Source of the DNA: Anaerolineaceae bacterium UBA5365
Lineage (GTDB): Bacteria > Chloroflexota > Anaerolineae > Anaerolineales > Anaerolineaceae
DNA length: 19,746 bases
Assembly (NCBI GenBank): GCA_002407905.1
Contig: DHPL01000038.1
Coordinates: 1,008 to 20,753, forward strand
Direction: 5' to 3'
In this document: in pieces, positions 1-6,904 of the stretch
How positions within the stretch are numbered: the first letter of the stretch is position 1
Layout: the number at the start of each line of letters is the position of its first letter
Program-made: the position numbers and the translations under genes
Notes under the pieces: model-generated
The model's database searches: none
Told to the model about the DNA's origin: nothing
The model's input: only the letters and a program-made list of their open reading frames with translations

Positions 1-254
1 AATTGCGGCAATACGATGGATTCGCCAACGGTGTATGTTTCCTTGGGGAGGTATTGCCGGCCGCGTTCAGCTTTTTCTTTTTCCAGCGCGCGTTTACGCT
101 CAGCGATGTGCTTACGTACAAGGACGCCCAAAAGGGCGTCCAGTGTCTGCGGATCCTCGGTCTCAAAGAGATGATCTGCAAGAACCTGGATGTCGCTTTC
201 CTTGAAGTTCAGGTTCTGCCAGTATTCTTGAGAGCTGTGAGTTTGAATTGCCAT
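1..254 (-). CDS. Hypothetical protein, N-terminal part (cut by window edge)
   Basis: An 84-residue N-terminal fragment reads without a stop from an ATG at 254 to the left edge. An AAGAGG ribosome binding site lies just upstream, and a good promoter lies at 287-315. The fragment begins MAIQTHSSQEYW, continues with a predicted helical segment, has a Lys/Arg/Glu-rich helix around residues 47-66, then the segment YLPKETYTVGESIVLP at 69-83. The last segment looks like the start of a small beta-rich domain. I do not recognise a named family, although similar YxPKxxYxVGxxxVFP segments are, from memory, common in unannotated Chloroflexota proteins. There is no signal peptide, so it is probably cytoplasmic. 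The opposite-strand frame across this region lacks these starts and I treat it as a shadow. Confidence 0.72.
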   Translation of the reverse strand, partial: MAIQTHSSQEYWQNLNFKESDIQVLADHLFETEDPQTLDALLGVLVRKHIAERKRALEKEKAERGRQYLPKETYTVGESIVLPQ

Positions 255-265
255 AAAAATGCCTC

Positions 266-294
266 TTAAGTCAAAAAAGTGAGAAAATTATACT
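266..294 (+). promoter_or_regulatory. Promoter of the mutarotase-like gene
   Basis: TTAAGT (266-271, 3/6 match) and TATACT (289-294, 5/6 match) are separated by 17 bp. The expected start near 301 gives a leader of about 36 nt containing AAAGGAG (326-332), which is 4 nt before the ATG at 337. The -10 shares bases with the minus-strand TATAAT, so the two polymerases should compete. Confidence 0.45.
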
Positions 295-315
295 AGATAG
301 TCGGCTATACGCCAA
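287..315 (-). promoter_or_regulatory. Promoter of the left-edge hypothetical gene
   Basis: On the minus strand, TTGGCG (315-310, 4/6 match to the -35 consensus) is followed after 17 bp by a perfect TATAAT (292-287). Transcription would start near 280 and give a leader of about 26 nt holding the AAGAGG site. The -10 overlaps the -10 of the divergent gene. Confidence 0.6.
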
Positions 316-336
316 AACGCAGGCTAAAGGAGCGGG

Positions 337-1200
337 ATGGAACCAGGAAAATATGCTTTTTTTGAGCGGGATAACCTTGAACTTGGGCTGAGTTTAAACT
401 ACGGGCCGCGCATCAGTTTGATCAGGTACCAAGGCGGGCCCAACCTGATGGTGCAGATGCCTGAACCTGCTTTGCCTGAGGATTGGGCGGTGTACGGCGG
501 GCACCGTGTTTGGGCCGCGCCGGAACATCCTGTGCGTTCCTATTGGCCGGACAATTCTCCGCCCCTTGTTCAAAAAGACGGCGATATCAAGGTGAGCGCC
601 TGGAACGTGGACGGCAGCGGGCTAAGAAGAACGGTTGGGATCGAGATGCTTGATGCGGGATCCTGCCTGGTACGCAATGAGATCACAAATTTCGGGGAAG
701 AAAGCCAGGTGCTTGCCAGTTGGGGGATCACCTCGCTCATTCCGGGTGGGATCGGTTTGATGCCATTCGGTTCATGCGGTAAGGGCCTGAACCCGAACAG
801 ACAGCTGGCTTTCTGGCCTTACACGCAAATAAAGGACCCCAGCATCGAGGAATTTGACTGTATGATCTGCGTGGACCAGCAGAAGCTTACTGGAAAGTTC
901 AAGATTGGTACCTGGCATGAGGCCGGCTGGCTGGCATACCTTGTCCAGGACTGGCTCTTTGTCAAACGCAGCGAGGCAAGGCAGCCTGGGAATTACCCGG
1001 ACCTCAATAGCAACCTGGAAATCTATGGCGACCTGGATATGCTCGAACTGGAAACCCTGGCCCCTCTCACCAATTTGGAGCCAGGAGAGAGCATGGCCCA
1101 TACTGAGCAGTGGTGGCTACGGCAGGTGGCAAGCAGTAAGGACAAAACTGAGCGCCTGGAGATGGCGCTGGACTTAGTTGTCGCTTTATTAGGGGATTAG
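337..1200 (+). CDS. DUF4380-like / galactose-mutarotase-fold protein
   Basis: This is a 287-residue soluble protein with a strong AAAGGAG ribosome binding site. The start region reads as a beta-rich galactose-mutarotase-like domain: YGPRI at 22-26, then YGGHRVWAAPEHP at 53-65 and WPDN at 70-73. That combination of a GPRI strand followed by GGHR.W.APE resembles DUF4380 and aldose-1-epimerase-related proteins that bind sugars. It lacks enough recognisable catalytic signature for me to call it an aldose 1-epimerase, and the substrate is unknown. No signal peptide or membrane segment is seen. Its TAG stop overlaps the TAA of the convergent gene by 4 bp. The fold assignment is by pattern recognition; the enzymatic role is not established. 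Confidence 0.8.
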   Translation: MEPGKYAFFERDNLELGLSLNYGPRISLIRYQGGPNLMVQMPEPALPEDWAVYGGHRVWAAPEHPVRSYWPDNSPPLVQKDGDIKVSAWNVDGSGLRRTVGIEMLDAGSCLVRNEITNFGEESQVLASWGITSLIPGGIGLMPFGSCGKGLNPNRQLAFWPYTQIKDPSIEEFDCMICVDQQKLTGKFKIGTWHEAGWLAYLVQDWLFVKRSEARQPGNYPDLNSNLEIYGDLDMLELETLAPLTNLEPGESMAHTEQWWLRQVASSKDKTERLEMALDLVVALLGD

Positions 1201-1550
1201 AAAAGCAGAGCGAGGGCGAGGCCGATGGTCAGCCCAAGCGCCGCGATCAGGAGAACGATGAGTATCGGATGCGCGGTCGATCCTGCCAGTTCAGCGCCGG
1301 AAATACTCTTGGGAGAAGGCGGAGGCTGAATGATCACAACCTGACGGGGCTGCTGAACGGGGGCAGGTGCTGCGGATGAACTTTCCTGAGCGCCGTTCAG
1401 GTTCTTTCCGGCAGCTTGCTTAAAAGCCTGCTTTACTGCCTGATAAGCCTGCGGGGCGTTCTTGAGGCTATTAAGCATCTGGCCCTCCAGGTTCTTGGGG
1501 AACAGATGGGCCAGATGCATACGATCGGGGTTTTTATTCAGCCTGGACAT
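1197..1550 (-). CDS. Small protein with C-terminal membrane anchor, downstream of ftsZ
   Basis: This 117-residue protein starts at the ATG at 1550, which is 1 nt past the stop of the upstream small gene. AAGGTAGG lies just before it. An in-frame ATG at 1592 would extend it into the upstream gene and is less likely. Residues 1-50 are Lys/Gln/Asn-rich and probably helical, residues 51-90 form a Pro/Ala/Ser/Gln-rich linker with a VVIIQPPPSP stretch, and residues 94-117 form one hydrophobic segment (HPILIVLLIAALGLTIG...) ending at the very C-terminus. This is the layout of a tail-anchored protein with its bulk in the cytoplasm. I do not recognise the family. Its position in the ftsZ transcription unit makes a division or membrane-tethering role possible, but that is inference only. 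Confidence 0.72.
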   Translation of the reverse strand: MSRLNKNPDRMHLAHLFPKNLEGQMLNSLKNAPQAYQAVKQAFKQAAGKNLNGAQESSSAAPAPVQQPRQVVIIQPPPSPKSISGAELAGSTAHPILIVLLIAALGLTIGLALALLF

Positions 1551-1551
1551 C

Positions 1552-1770
1552 CTACCTTGAAGAGGAAATCTTAAGCACCTTGCCGTTGGCATCCACCACA
1601 GCCCTCACCGCCGACTCAATGGTCTTGCTGTTCATGGTTTTAGCCTGGGATGAGAAAATGAGGAGGTAACGGCCATCTGCCTGCAGGCTCACCCGCGGGG
1701 ACTGGCCAGCCAGTCTTGGGTACTTGGCAAATACCTGTTTGCAGGCTTTCTCGATTGATTTCGCGTCCAT
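1552..1770 (-). CDS. Hypothetical 72-residue protein directly downstream of ftsZ
   Basis: The gene starts 6 nt after the ftsZ TAG stop (1779-1777). I chose the ATG at 1770 because AGGTG lies 3 nt before it. An in-frame GTG at 1776 is an alternative that adds two residues. The product begins MDAKSIEKACKQVF and is small, basic and soluble. It can be read as a compact helix-strand-strand-helix-strand fold: a first helix at about 3-14, strands around VSLQA and YLLIFS, a second helix at SKTIESAVRAVVD, and a final strand GKVLKIS. I do not recognise the family. Stop and start spacing on both sides indicates translation coupled with ftsZ and with the tail-anchored gene that follows. Confidence 0.68.
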   Translation of the reverse strand: MDAKSIEKACKQVFAKYPRLAGQSPRVSLQADGRYLLIFSSQAKTMNSKTIESAVRAVVDANGKVLKISSSR

Positions 1771-1776
1771 ATACAC

Positions 1777-3033
1777 CTACTTTTCGTTCTGGTTATTCAG
1801 TTTGCGCCGCAAAAACGTGGGCACTGAAAGGTATTCATCCGGGTCGGTTTGGTCTGCCAAGGAAGGCTTTTCAATTCGATTGGGCTCCTGCAGCGGAGGC
1901 CTGGCAGCTTCATCCTGCGACTTTTCCGCGAACTGCTGTTCTTCGGCGGCCTGGCGGGCAGCTTCCGCGCGGCGTGCCCGGTTTTCTTCCAGCACTTCCT
2001 CGGTAAATCCGGCCCGGCGGGCATCTACATGATGCTGGTCCTGGGCTTGAACGGGTGTCGCATCGCCGCCGATGCCAGTGACCACCAGGATGACCTGGAC
2101 ACGGTCTTCCATGGTGGGGTCGATGATGATGCCGGGGATGATATCGGCATTGTTGCCGGTTGATTCCTGCAGGGTCTTGAGTGCGTCAGTCACATCCTTA
2201 AAGGACATATCCGGCGAGCCAGTGAAGTTGGCGATCATCCCTGAGGCAGAGTAGAGGTCCACATCGTCGATCAAAGGATGGTGCAGGGCCTTTTCGATGG
2301 CCTGATTGATCTTGTTCGGGCCGGTGCCTACGCCAATGGCCATCAGTGCCCGTCCGCCGCGTTTCATGATGTTACGAATATGGGCAAAATCCACGTTGAT
2401 CAGCCCGGTCTCGGTGATCAGTTCCGAGATACCCTGAACACCCTGGCGCAGAATGTCATCGGCAAGGGTGAAGGCCATTTCAAGGGGCAGATCGCGCGGG
2501 GCGATCTCGATCAGCTTGTCATTGGGGATCACGATCAGAGTGTCGCAATACTGCCTGAGGTTTTCCAGCCCTTCCTCGGTGTTTTTCTGGCGCTTGCCCA
2601 GCTCGAAGGAGAAGGGACGGGTGACGATGGCCACAGTAAGCGCACCCGATTCTTTAGCGATCTTGGCAGCCAACGGAATGGAACCGGTGCCGGTTCCGCC
2701 GCCCATCCCGGCCGTCAGGAAGACCATGTCGGCGCCTTCCAGCATGGCGGCCAAATCAGCGCGGGATTCATCGGCGGCTTTGGCGCCAACCTCCGGCTTG
2801 CCGCCGGCACCCAGGCCGCGGGTGTAATTGGGGCCGAGCTGCAGCTTGTGAGGAGCCAGGTTGCGCCCCAAGGCCTGCGCGTCAGTATTGGCCGCGATGA
2901 AGGTCACATCTTTCATGCCGTGTTCGATCATCCGGTTCACGGCGTTGGATCCTCCGCCGCCTAAACCGATGACCACGATCTTGGGCTGGCTGGGGTCCTG
3001 GGGAGGGCGATTAGGGTAAGGGCTGGTGTACAT
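1777..3033 (-). CDS. ftsZ: Cell division protein FtsZ (T7-loop Asp replaced by His)
   Basis: FtsZ is the tubulin-like GTPase that polymerises into the division ring. This 418-residue protein has the expected order: [13 protein letters not shown] at 23-35, NTDAQAL at 49-55, TRGLGAG at 71-77, the tubulin signature GGGTGTGS at 111-118, and VIPNDKL at 168-174. An Ala/Glu/Arg-rich linker spans about 335-398, and a C-terminal peptide resembling the usual partner-binding tail ([11 protein letters not shown], 400-410) is present. GAGAGG-type Shine-Dalgarno bases (GAGGAG) precede the ATG. The T7 loop reads NVDFAHIR (213-220). In E. coli the equivalent is NVDFADVR, and its second Asp (D212) activates GTP hydrolysis; here it is His218, codon CAT at 2382-2380. 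Other substitutions are modest. The gene lies outside a dcw cluster, so it may be the only FtsZ or a divergent paralogue. Confidence 0.96.
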   Translation of the reverse strand: MYTSPYPNRPPQDPSQPKIVVIGLGGGGSNAVNRMIEHGMKDVTFIAANTDAQALGRNLAPHKLQLGPNYTRGLGAGGKPEVGAKAADESRADLAAMLEGADMVFLTAGMGGGTGTGSIPLAAKIAKESGALTVAIVTRPFSFELGKRQKNTEEGLENLRQYCDTLIVIPNDKLIEIAPRDLPLEMAFTLADDILRQGVQGISELITETGLINVDFAHIRNIMKRGGRALMAIGVGTGPNKINQAIEKALHHPLIDDVDLYSASGMIANFTGSPDMSFKDVTDALKTLQESTGNNADIIPGIIIDPTMEDRVQVILVVTGIGGDATPVQAQDQHHVDARRAGFTEEVLEENRARRAEAARQAAEEQQFAEKSQDEAARPPLQEPNRIEKPSLADQTDPDEYLSVPTFLRRKLNNQNEK

Positions 3034-3046
3034 GGGCTCCTCTCGT

Positions 3047-4513
3047 TTAGTCGGTCAGCTGGCCGACGCGGTGAATGACTTGTTCATGGATGATGCAGCC
3101 TGAGTCCAGCAAAAACTGGATGTCTGCTTCACTAAAGGCTTCGTTTTCGTTCCAAACGGTTACTTTGCGGGCGCTGGCTGCTTCGGTAACCGAAAAGCCG
3201 ATGGTCGGCTTTTCATCGCGGATGATCGGCAGCATCTGATCGAAGGTGTTTTCGGGCAAACCCCAGGGGTAGCTGGGCAGGAGGAGGTAATGATCGATGC
3301 TGAAGACCCAAGCCGCCAGGTTGGGGGCCACGCGATATTCTTCACCCAGGTGCAGGTCATGCGGGTCGATTGGATGAGTATCGCTTGTTTGTGCCGCCAT
3401 TGGCTCTGCCTCGGCGGGAATTTCATCATCCAAGTCCTCGTGACCAGGGTTTTCAAGTTCGATGCGGGACGAATCCGCGCGATCAATCTCAGGTTGGGCT
3501 GTATCCATCGCATCTCTGGGAGCAATCTCAGCCTCGTCCTCGGTTTCTTCGCGGGATTTGGCCAGTGCTTCGTTGATCAGGTCCAGGACCTGGGTTTGTT
3601 CCTCGGTAAGAGGGGCAAAAAGCGACGGCTGCATCTGGTGCTTGGGTTTGGCTTTTACCAGCTTGTGGTAGGCGATCGCCAGCAGGTTATCCGGCAACGG
3701 CATTGCCAGGCCGTCTGCGGCCCGCTCGCGCAGGAGGCAATCCAGTTCGTCAAAAGCCAGGCCGCTTTCGGCCGACCGCTTGTTTGCCGCGCCAGCCCAG
3801 AAAAGGAAGAGTTTCGGAGCAGCTCCGGTATGGGCTTTGACGATCTCGGTATACCATTGCCAGGTGTTAAAACCGCGGTGATCTTCCTGTCCGGCTTCTA
3901 TGGCCGCGTAGGGCATGGGAGCCATCCAGGCAGCAGACGCGCCGGCGCCCCAGGTGATCGGTTTTCCGAAGCTCTGGGCAGAAACCGCCATGTGCAGGTC
4001 TTCCGCGAAAACTTTCAGGCGTTTGGTTTTTGCCAGCGCCAGGAGACGCTTGAGGAAAGAAAGGTCCCAATACTCGCCGCCGGGCTCCAGGGCAGGGAAG
4101 AGCGCCACCAGATGGCATTGCTGGGCCATCCGTAAAAAGGGCACCCAGCGATCCAAAAAGCGTTCCACAACATCCCCTAAAGCCCAGGCCTCATCCTCCC
4201 AGGAGGAGCGCAGGTTAGGCGGGCGGAAGAAGTTCACGTAGCGCACGCCCCATTTGCTATAGGTCTCCAGCAGAAGCTGCAAGTCCACCGGGCGAATCTG
4301 TTCATCAATGCGCAGATCGAAATCCAGGATGGGCATGATACCTTGATCGAGCAAGGCCCGGATGAAAACCTCCGGTATGGCTACTGCTGAAGGGGCTTTG
4401 AGCACCAGCCAGGCTGCCTCGTGCGCCTCTAATTCAGGCAAGAGGGCGATCAAATCCTTTTCCTGGTAGTGGAGGTGATCGTTGTAGTAGTGGAAACCGA
4501 GTTTATTTTGCAT
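3047..4513 (-). CDS. TIM-barrel-like protein of unknown function upstream of ftsZ
   Basis: The chosen start is the ATG at 4513 with GGGAG 8 nt upstream; a longer in-frame reading to 4624 would overlap the divergent promoter and has no ribosome binding site. The 488-residue product has three parts. Residues 1-290 look like a glycosidase-type TIM barrel: GFHYYND at 6-12, [10 protein letters not shown] at 61-70, [11 protein letters not shown] at 90-100, [11 protein letters not shown] at 135-145, KVFAEDLHM at 167-175, and KLFLFWAG at 234-241. A very acidic low-complexity linker covers about 313-390. A C-terminal domain of about 100 residues follows. No catalytic pair could be assigned. The stop lies 13 bp before the ftsZ start, so both are probably one transcript. 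No signal peptide is seen. Confidence 0.8.
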   Translation of the reverse strand: MQNKLGFHYYNDHLHYQEKDLIALLPELEAHEAAWLVLKAPSAVAIPEVFIRALLDQGIMPILDFDLRIDEQIRPVDLQLLLETYSKWGVRYVNFFRPPNLRSSWEDEAWALGDVVERFLDRWVPFLRMAQQCHLVALFPALEPGGEYWDLSFLKRLLALAKTKRLKVFAEDLHMAVSAQSFGKPITWGAGASAAWMAPMPYAAIEAGQEDHRGFNTWQWYTEIVKAHTGAAPKLFLFWAGAANKRSAESGLAFDELDCLLRERAADGLAMPLPDNLLAIAYHKLVKAKPKHQMQPSLFAPLTEEQTQVLDLINEALAKSREETEDEAEIAPRDAMDTAQPEIDRADSSRIELENPGHEDLDDEIPAEAEPMAAQTSDTHPIDPHDLHLGEEYRVAPNLAAWVFSIDHYLLLPSYPWGLPENTFDQMLPIIRDEKPTIGFSVTEAASARKVTVWNENEAFSEADIQFLLDSGCIIHEQVIHRVGQLTD

Positions 4514-4556
4514 AGACACTCCCGATGAAACCTTCCTCTTTAAATGTGCAAGTGCC

Positions 4557-4592
4557 ATGCCAGGAAACACAGAGACTGCTATAATTTGGCCC
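4557..4592 (+). promoter_or_regulatory. Extended -10 promoter giving a leaderless SDR mRNA
   Basis: TATAAT (4580-4585) is preceded by TGC (4577-4579), forming a TGnTATAAT extended -10. ATGCCA (4557-4562, 4/6 match) sits 17 bp upstream as the -35. The ATG of the gene is at 4593, only 7 nt after the -10, which is where transcription should begin. There is no Shine-Dalgarno sequence in the gap. On the other strand, TTTAAA (4544-4539) with TTTCCT (4567-4562) is a weak candidate promoter for the TIM-barrel/ftsZ unit. Confidence 0.6.
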
Positions 4593-5510
4593 ATGATTTT
4601 AGTGACCGGCGGAACAGGGTTCATTGGGGGCGAACTCGTGAAGCAGCTCTATGCCCGTAAGATCCCGTTTCGGCTATTAGTTCAGCCCAGCCGGTCGGAA
4701 ACATATTTCCCCAAAGGTATTGGTTTGGATGTGGCAGTCAGCGGGCTTACAGACCTGCGGGGTATTCGTGCTGCCATGCAGGGAATTGACACCATCTACC
4801 ACCTTGCAGGTGTGGAGCGCACCGGCGCGCTGGGTGAGCTGGAAAAGGTGGAGCTTGAAGGTGTTGACGCGCTGACCCAGGTTGCCAGCGAATACAAAGT
4901 GGGGCGCTTTTTCTACCTGAGCCACCTGGGAGCGGACCGCGCCTCCGCTTACAGCTTGCTTAAGGCTAAAGGCATTGCTGAAAACACGATTCGCAATTCC
5001 GGGGTGCCTTATACCATCCTGCGCAGCAGCATGGTGTATGGGGCAGGCGACTACTTCACGATTCAGTTGGCTGCGTTGATCCGGAAATCGCCGGGGCTTG
5101 TGCTTATTCCCGGTGATGGCAGCGTTCTCTTGCAGCCCTTATGGGTGCACGACCTGGTTACGGCCTTGATCTGGGCGCTGGACATGCCCCAGCTGCGCAA
5201 CACGGTCAATGCCCTGGGCGGGCCGGAGCACCTCAGCTTTCGGACGATCCTGGAAACGATCAGCACCGCGATCGGAAAGAAACGCAATTTTGTTGAATTC
5301 AGCCCACTGCAATTCCAATTTTTGACCCAACTGATGCAAAACATGGTCAAGGGCTTTCCGGGCTCGGCATTCTGGATGGAATACCTTGCCGAAAACCGTA
5401 CCTGCGACCTGGACAGCATGCCGCGCCTCTTTGGCATCAACCCTGCACGTTTGCACCAGAAGTTAGCGTACTTGAAAGAAAACTCCAGCACGAAGACGGG
5501 AGCTCAATGA
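4593..5510 (+). CDS. NAD(P)-dependent epimerase/dehydratase-like protein (atypical SDR)
   Basis: This is a 305-residue Rossmann-fold protein. It opens directly with the dinucleotide-binding motif MILVTGGTGFIGG (1-13). Residues 66-73 read DTIYHLAG, and the active-site pair is Tyr120/Lys124 in YSLLK, followed by GIAE and PYTILRSSMVYG at 139-150. These are features of extended or atypical SDRs (NDUFA9-like or NmrA-like sugar epimerase relatives). The substrate cannot be read from sequence. The start at 4593 was chosen over an upstream in-frame ATG at 4557 because the motif begins at residue 1 and the -10 box lies inside the longer version. Its stop overlaps the GH57 start as ATGA, so the two are translationally coupled, which suggests a link to sugar metabolism. 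Confidence 0.88.
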   Translation: MILVTGGTGFIGGELVKQLYARKIPFRLLVQPSRSETYFPKGIGLDVAVSGLTDLRGIRAAMQGIDTIYHLAGVERTGALGELEKVELEGVDALTQVASEYKVGRFFYLSHLGADRASAYSLLKAKGIAENTIRNSGVPYTILRSSMVYGAGDYFTIQLAALIRKSPGLVLIPGDGSVLLQPLWVHDLVTALIWALDMPQLRNTVNALGGPEHLSFRTILETISTAIGKKRNFVEFSPLQFQFLTQLMQNMVKGFPGSAFWMEYLAENRTCDLDSMPRLFGINPARLHQKLAYLKENSSTKTGAQ

Positions 5511-6904
5511 ACCTGAACCTCAGTATCCACGGCCATTTCTACCAACCCCCGCGTGAAGACCCAATATCAGACTATATTCCCGATGAAATAGGCGCGGAAC
5601 CCTATCACAACTGGAATGAGCGCATCATGGCCGAGTGCTATGAGCCAAACGCGAGAGTTGGCAATTTTGGCAAGATCTCTTTCAACATCGGGCCAACCCT
5701 CTTCAATTGGATGCAGCAGACATTCCCGGACGTGACCGAACTGATCGTCACCCAGGAGCGCGCTAATTTCGAACGGGATGGTTATGGCAATGGCATGGCG
5801 CAGGCTTACAACCACACCATCCTGCCTTTGGCGACACGTTTGGATAAGATCACGCAAGTGCGCTGGGGATTGGGGGACTTTATCTACCGCTTTGGCCATC
5901 AGCCCGAAGGGATTTGGCTTCCGGAAACTGCCGCGGATACTGAAACGCTTTGCGTCCTCTCCGACCTGGGGCTAAAGTTCACCATCCTGGCACCCTGGCA
6001 GGTCAGCGGGGAAGAAGGCAGCCGGTCGCCGTATAGCCTGGAGCTCCCGGAAGGCCGGCCGAATTTCACCGTCTTCACATACGATCGGGACCTGAGCACG
6101 CAAGTGAGCTTTTTACCGGAAAAAACCGTCAATGGCGATGCCTTCCTTTACGACCTGATTGCCAGCAATGGCGGCTGGGAGGGCTTTTTACGCATCATCG
6201 CCAGCGACGGCGAGCTGTACGGCCATCACCAGCCTTTCCGAAATTACTTCCTGGAGTACTTGCTTAACGGCGGGGCGGAAAAACATGGCATCACCTGGAG
6301 CTGGCCGGGCAAATGGCTGCATGAACACCCGGGCGAAACACGGGCCGGCATTTTGCAGGAGTGTTCTTCCTGGTCCTGTTTGCATGGCTGTGAACGCTGG
6401 GCCCGGGAATGCGACTGCACAAGCGGGGCAAATTGGAAGGAACCCATGCGAGCCGCGCTGAATGAGATTGCTGAATGGGTGGATACTGCCTACCTGGATT
6501 TGGCAACCCCGCTTTTTGAAGACCCCTGGGAATTACGCCACCGCTATGTTGACGTGCTCACCGGCCAGAAAACCACCCATGATCTTTGCCTGGAACTCAG
6601 CCGGCGGAACCTCAGCCCGGAACTCCAGGGGCAAATGAATCAGCTCCTGAAGGCCCAGTATGAACGCCAGCGCATGTTCACATCCTGCGGCTGGTTCTTT
6701 GACGATTTTCACCGCATTGAGCCGCAAAATAACATCGCTTACGCCGCGAACGCGGTGTGGATGACCCAAAGGGCAACTGGGCTGGATTTAAGCCCAGTGA
6801 TCATGGAATTATTAAAGGATGTGCGCAGCAACCGCACGGGTTTGCGGGCGGATACGATTTTCTCGCAGACCCTGATGCGCGCCAGGGCAGAAACCGGGGC
6901 TTAA
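5507..6904 (+). CDS. Glycoside hydrolase family 57 protein with short DUF3536 region
   Basis: GH57 enzymes act on alpha-glucans with retention (alpha-amylase, branching enzyme and related activities). In this 465-residue protein the hallmark first motif is HGHFYQPPRED (8-18). The third motif, GIWLPETA, places the likely nucleophile at Glu140. The fourth motif, SDGELYGHH, places the likely acid/base at Asp234. The C-terminal part, with FTSCGWFFDD and NIAYAANAVW, matches the style of DUF3536. To my knowledge GH57-DUF3536 proteins are often much longer, so this is a short version. No signal peptide is present, so it is probably cytoplasmic. The start codon overlaps the SDR stop (ATGA), and its TAA overlaps the stop of the convergent GH13 gene. 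The exact activity is not determined. Confidence 0.9.
   Translation: MNLNLSIHGHFYQPPREDPISDYIPDEIGAEPYHNWNERIMAECYEPNARVGNFGKISFNIGPTLFNWMQQTFPDVTELIVTQERANFERDGYGNGMAQAYNHTILPLATRLDKITQVRWGLGDFIYRFGHQPEGIWLPETAADTETLCVLSDLGLKFTILAPWQVSGEEGSRSPYSLELPEGRPNFTVFTYDRDLSTQVSFLPEKTVNGDAFLYDLIASNGGWEGFLRIIASDGELYGHHQPFRNYFLEYLLNGGAEKHGITWSWPGKWLHEHPGETRAGILQECSSWSCLHGCERWARECDCTSGANWKEPMRAALNEIAEWVDTAYLDLATPLFEDPWELRHRYVDVLTGQKTTHDLCLELSRRNLSPELQGQMNQLLKAQYERQRMFTSCGWFFDDFHRIEPQNNIAYAANAVWMTQRATGLDLSPVIMELLKDVRSNRTGLRADTIFSQTLMRARAETGA

Noticed and set aside
3..269. Open reading frame on the plus strand at the left edge
   Set aside because: The minus-strand frame has a ribosome binding site, a strong promoter and natural composition; this one is its shadow.
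2278..2964. Long plus-strand frame of 228 codons opposite ftsZ
   Set aside because: It lies wholly antisense to a well-conserved ftsZ and matches no family; shadow frame.
3290..4135. 281-codon plus-strand frame opposite the TIM-barrel gene
   Set aside because: The minus-strand gene has a ribosome binding site, operon context and coherent domains; this frame has none.
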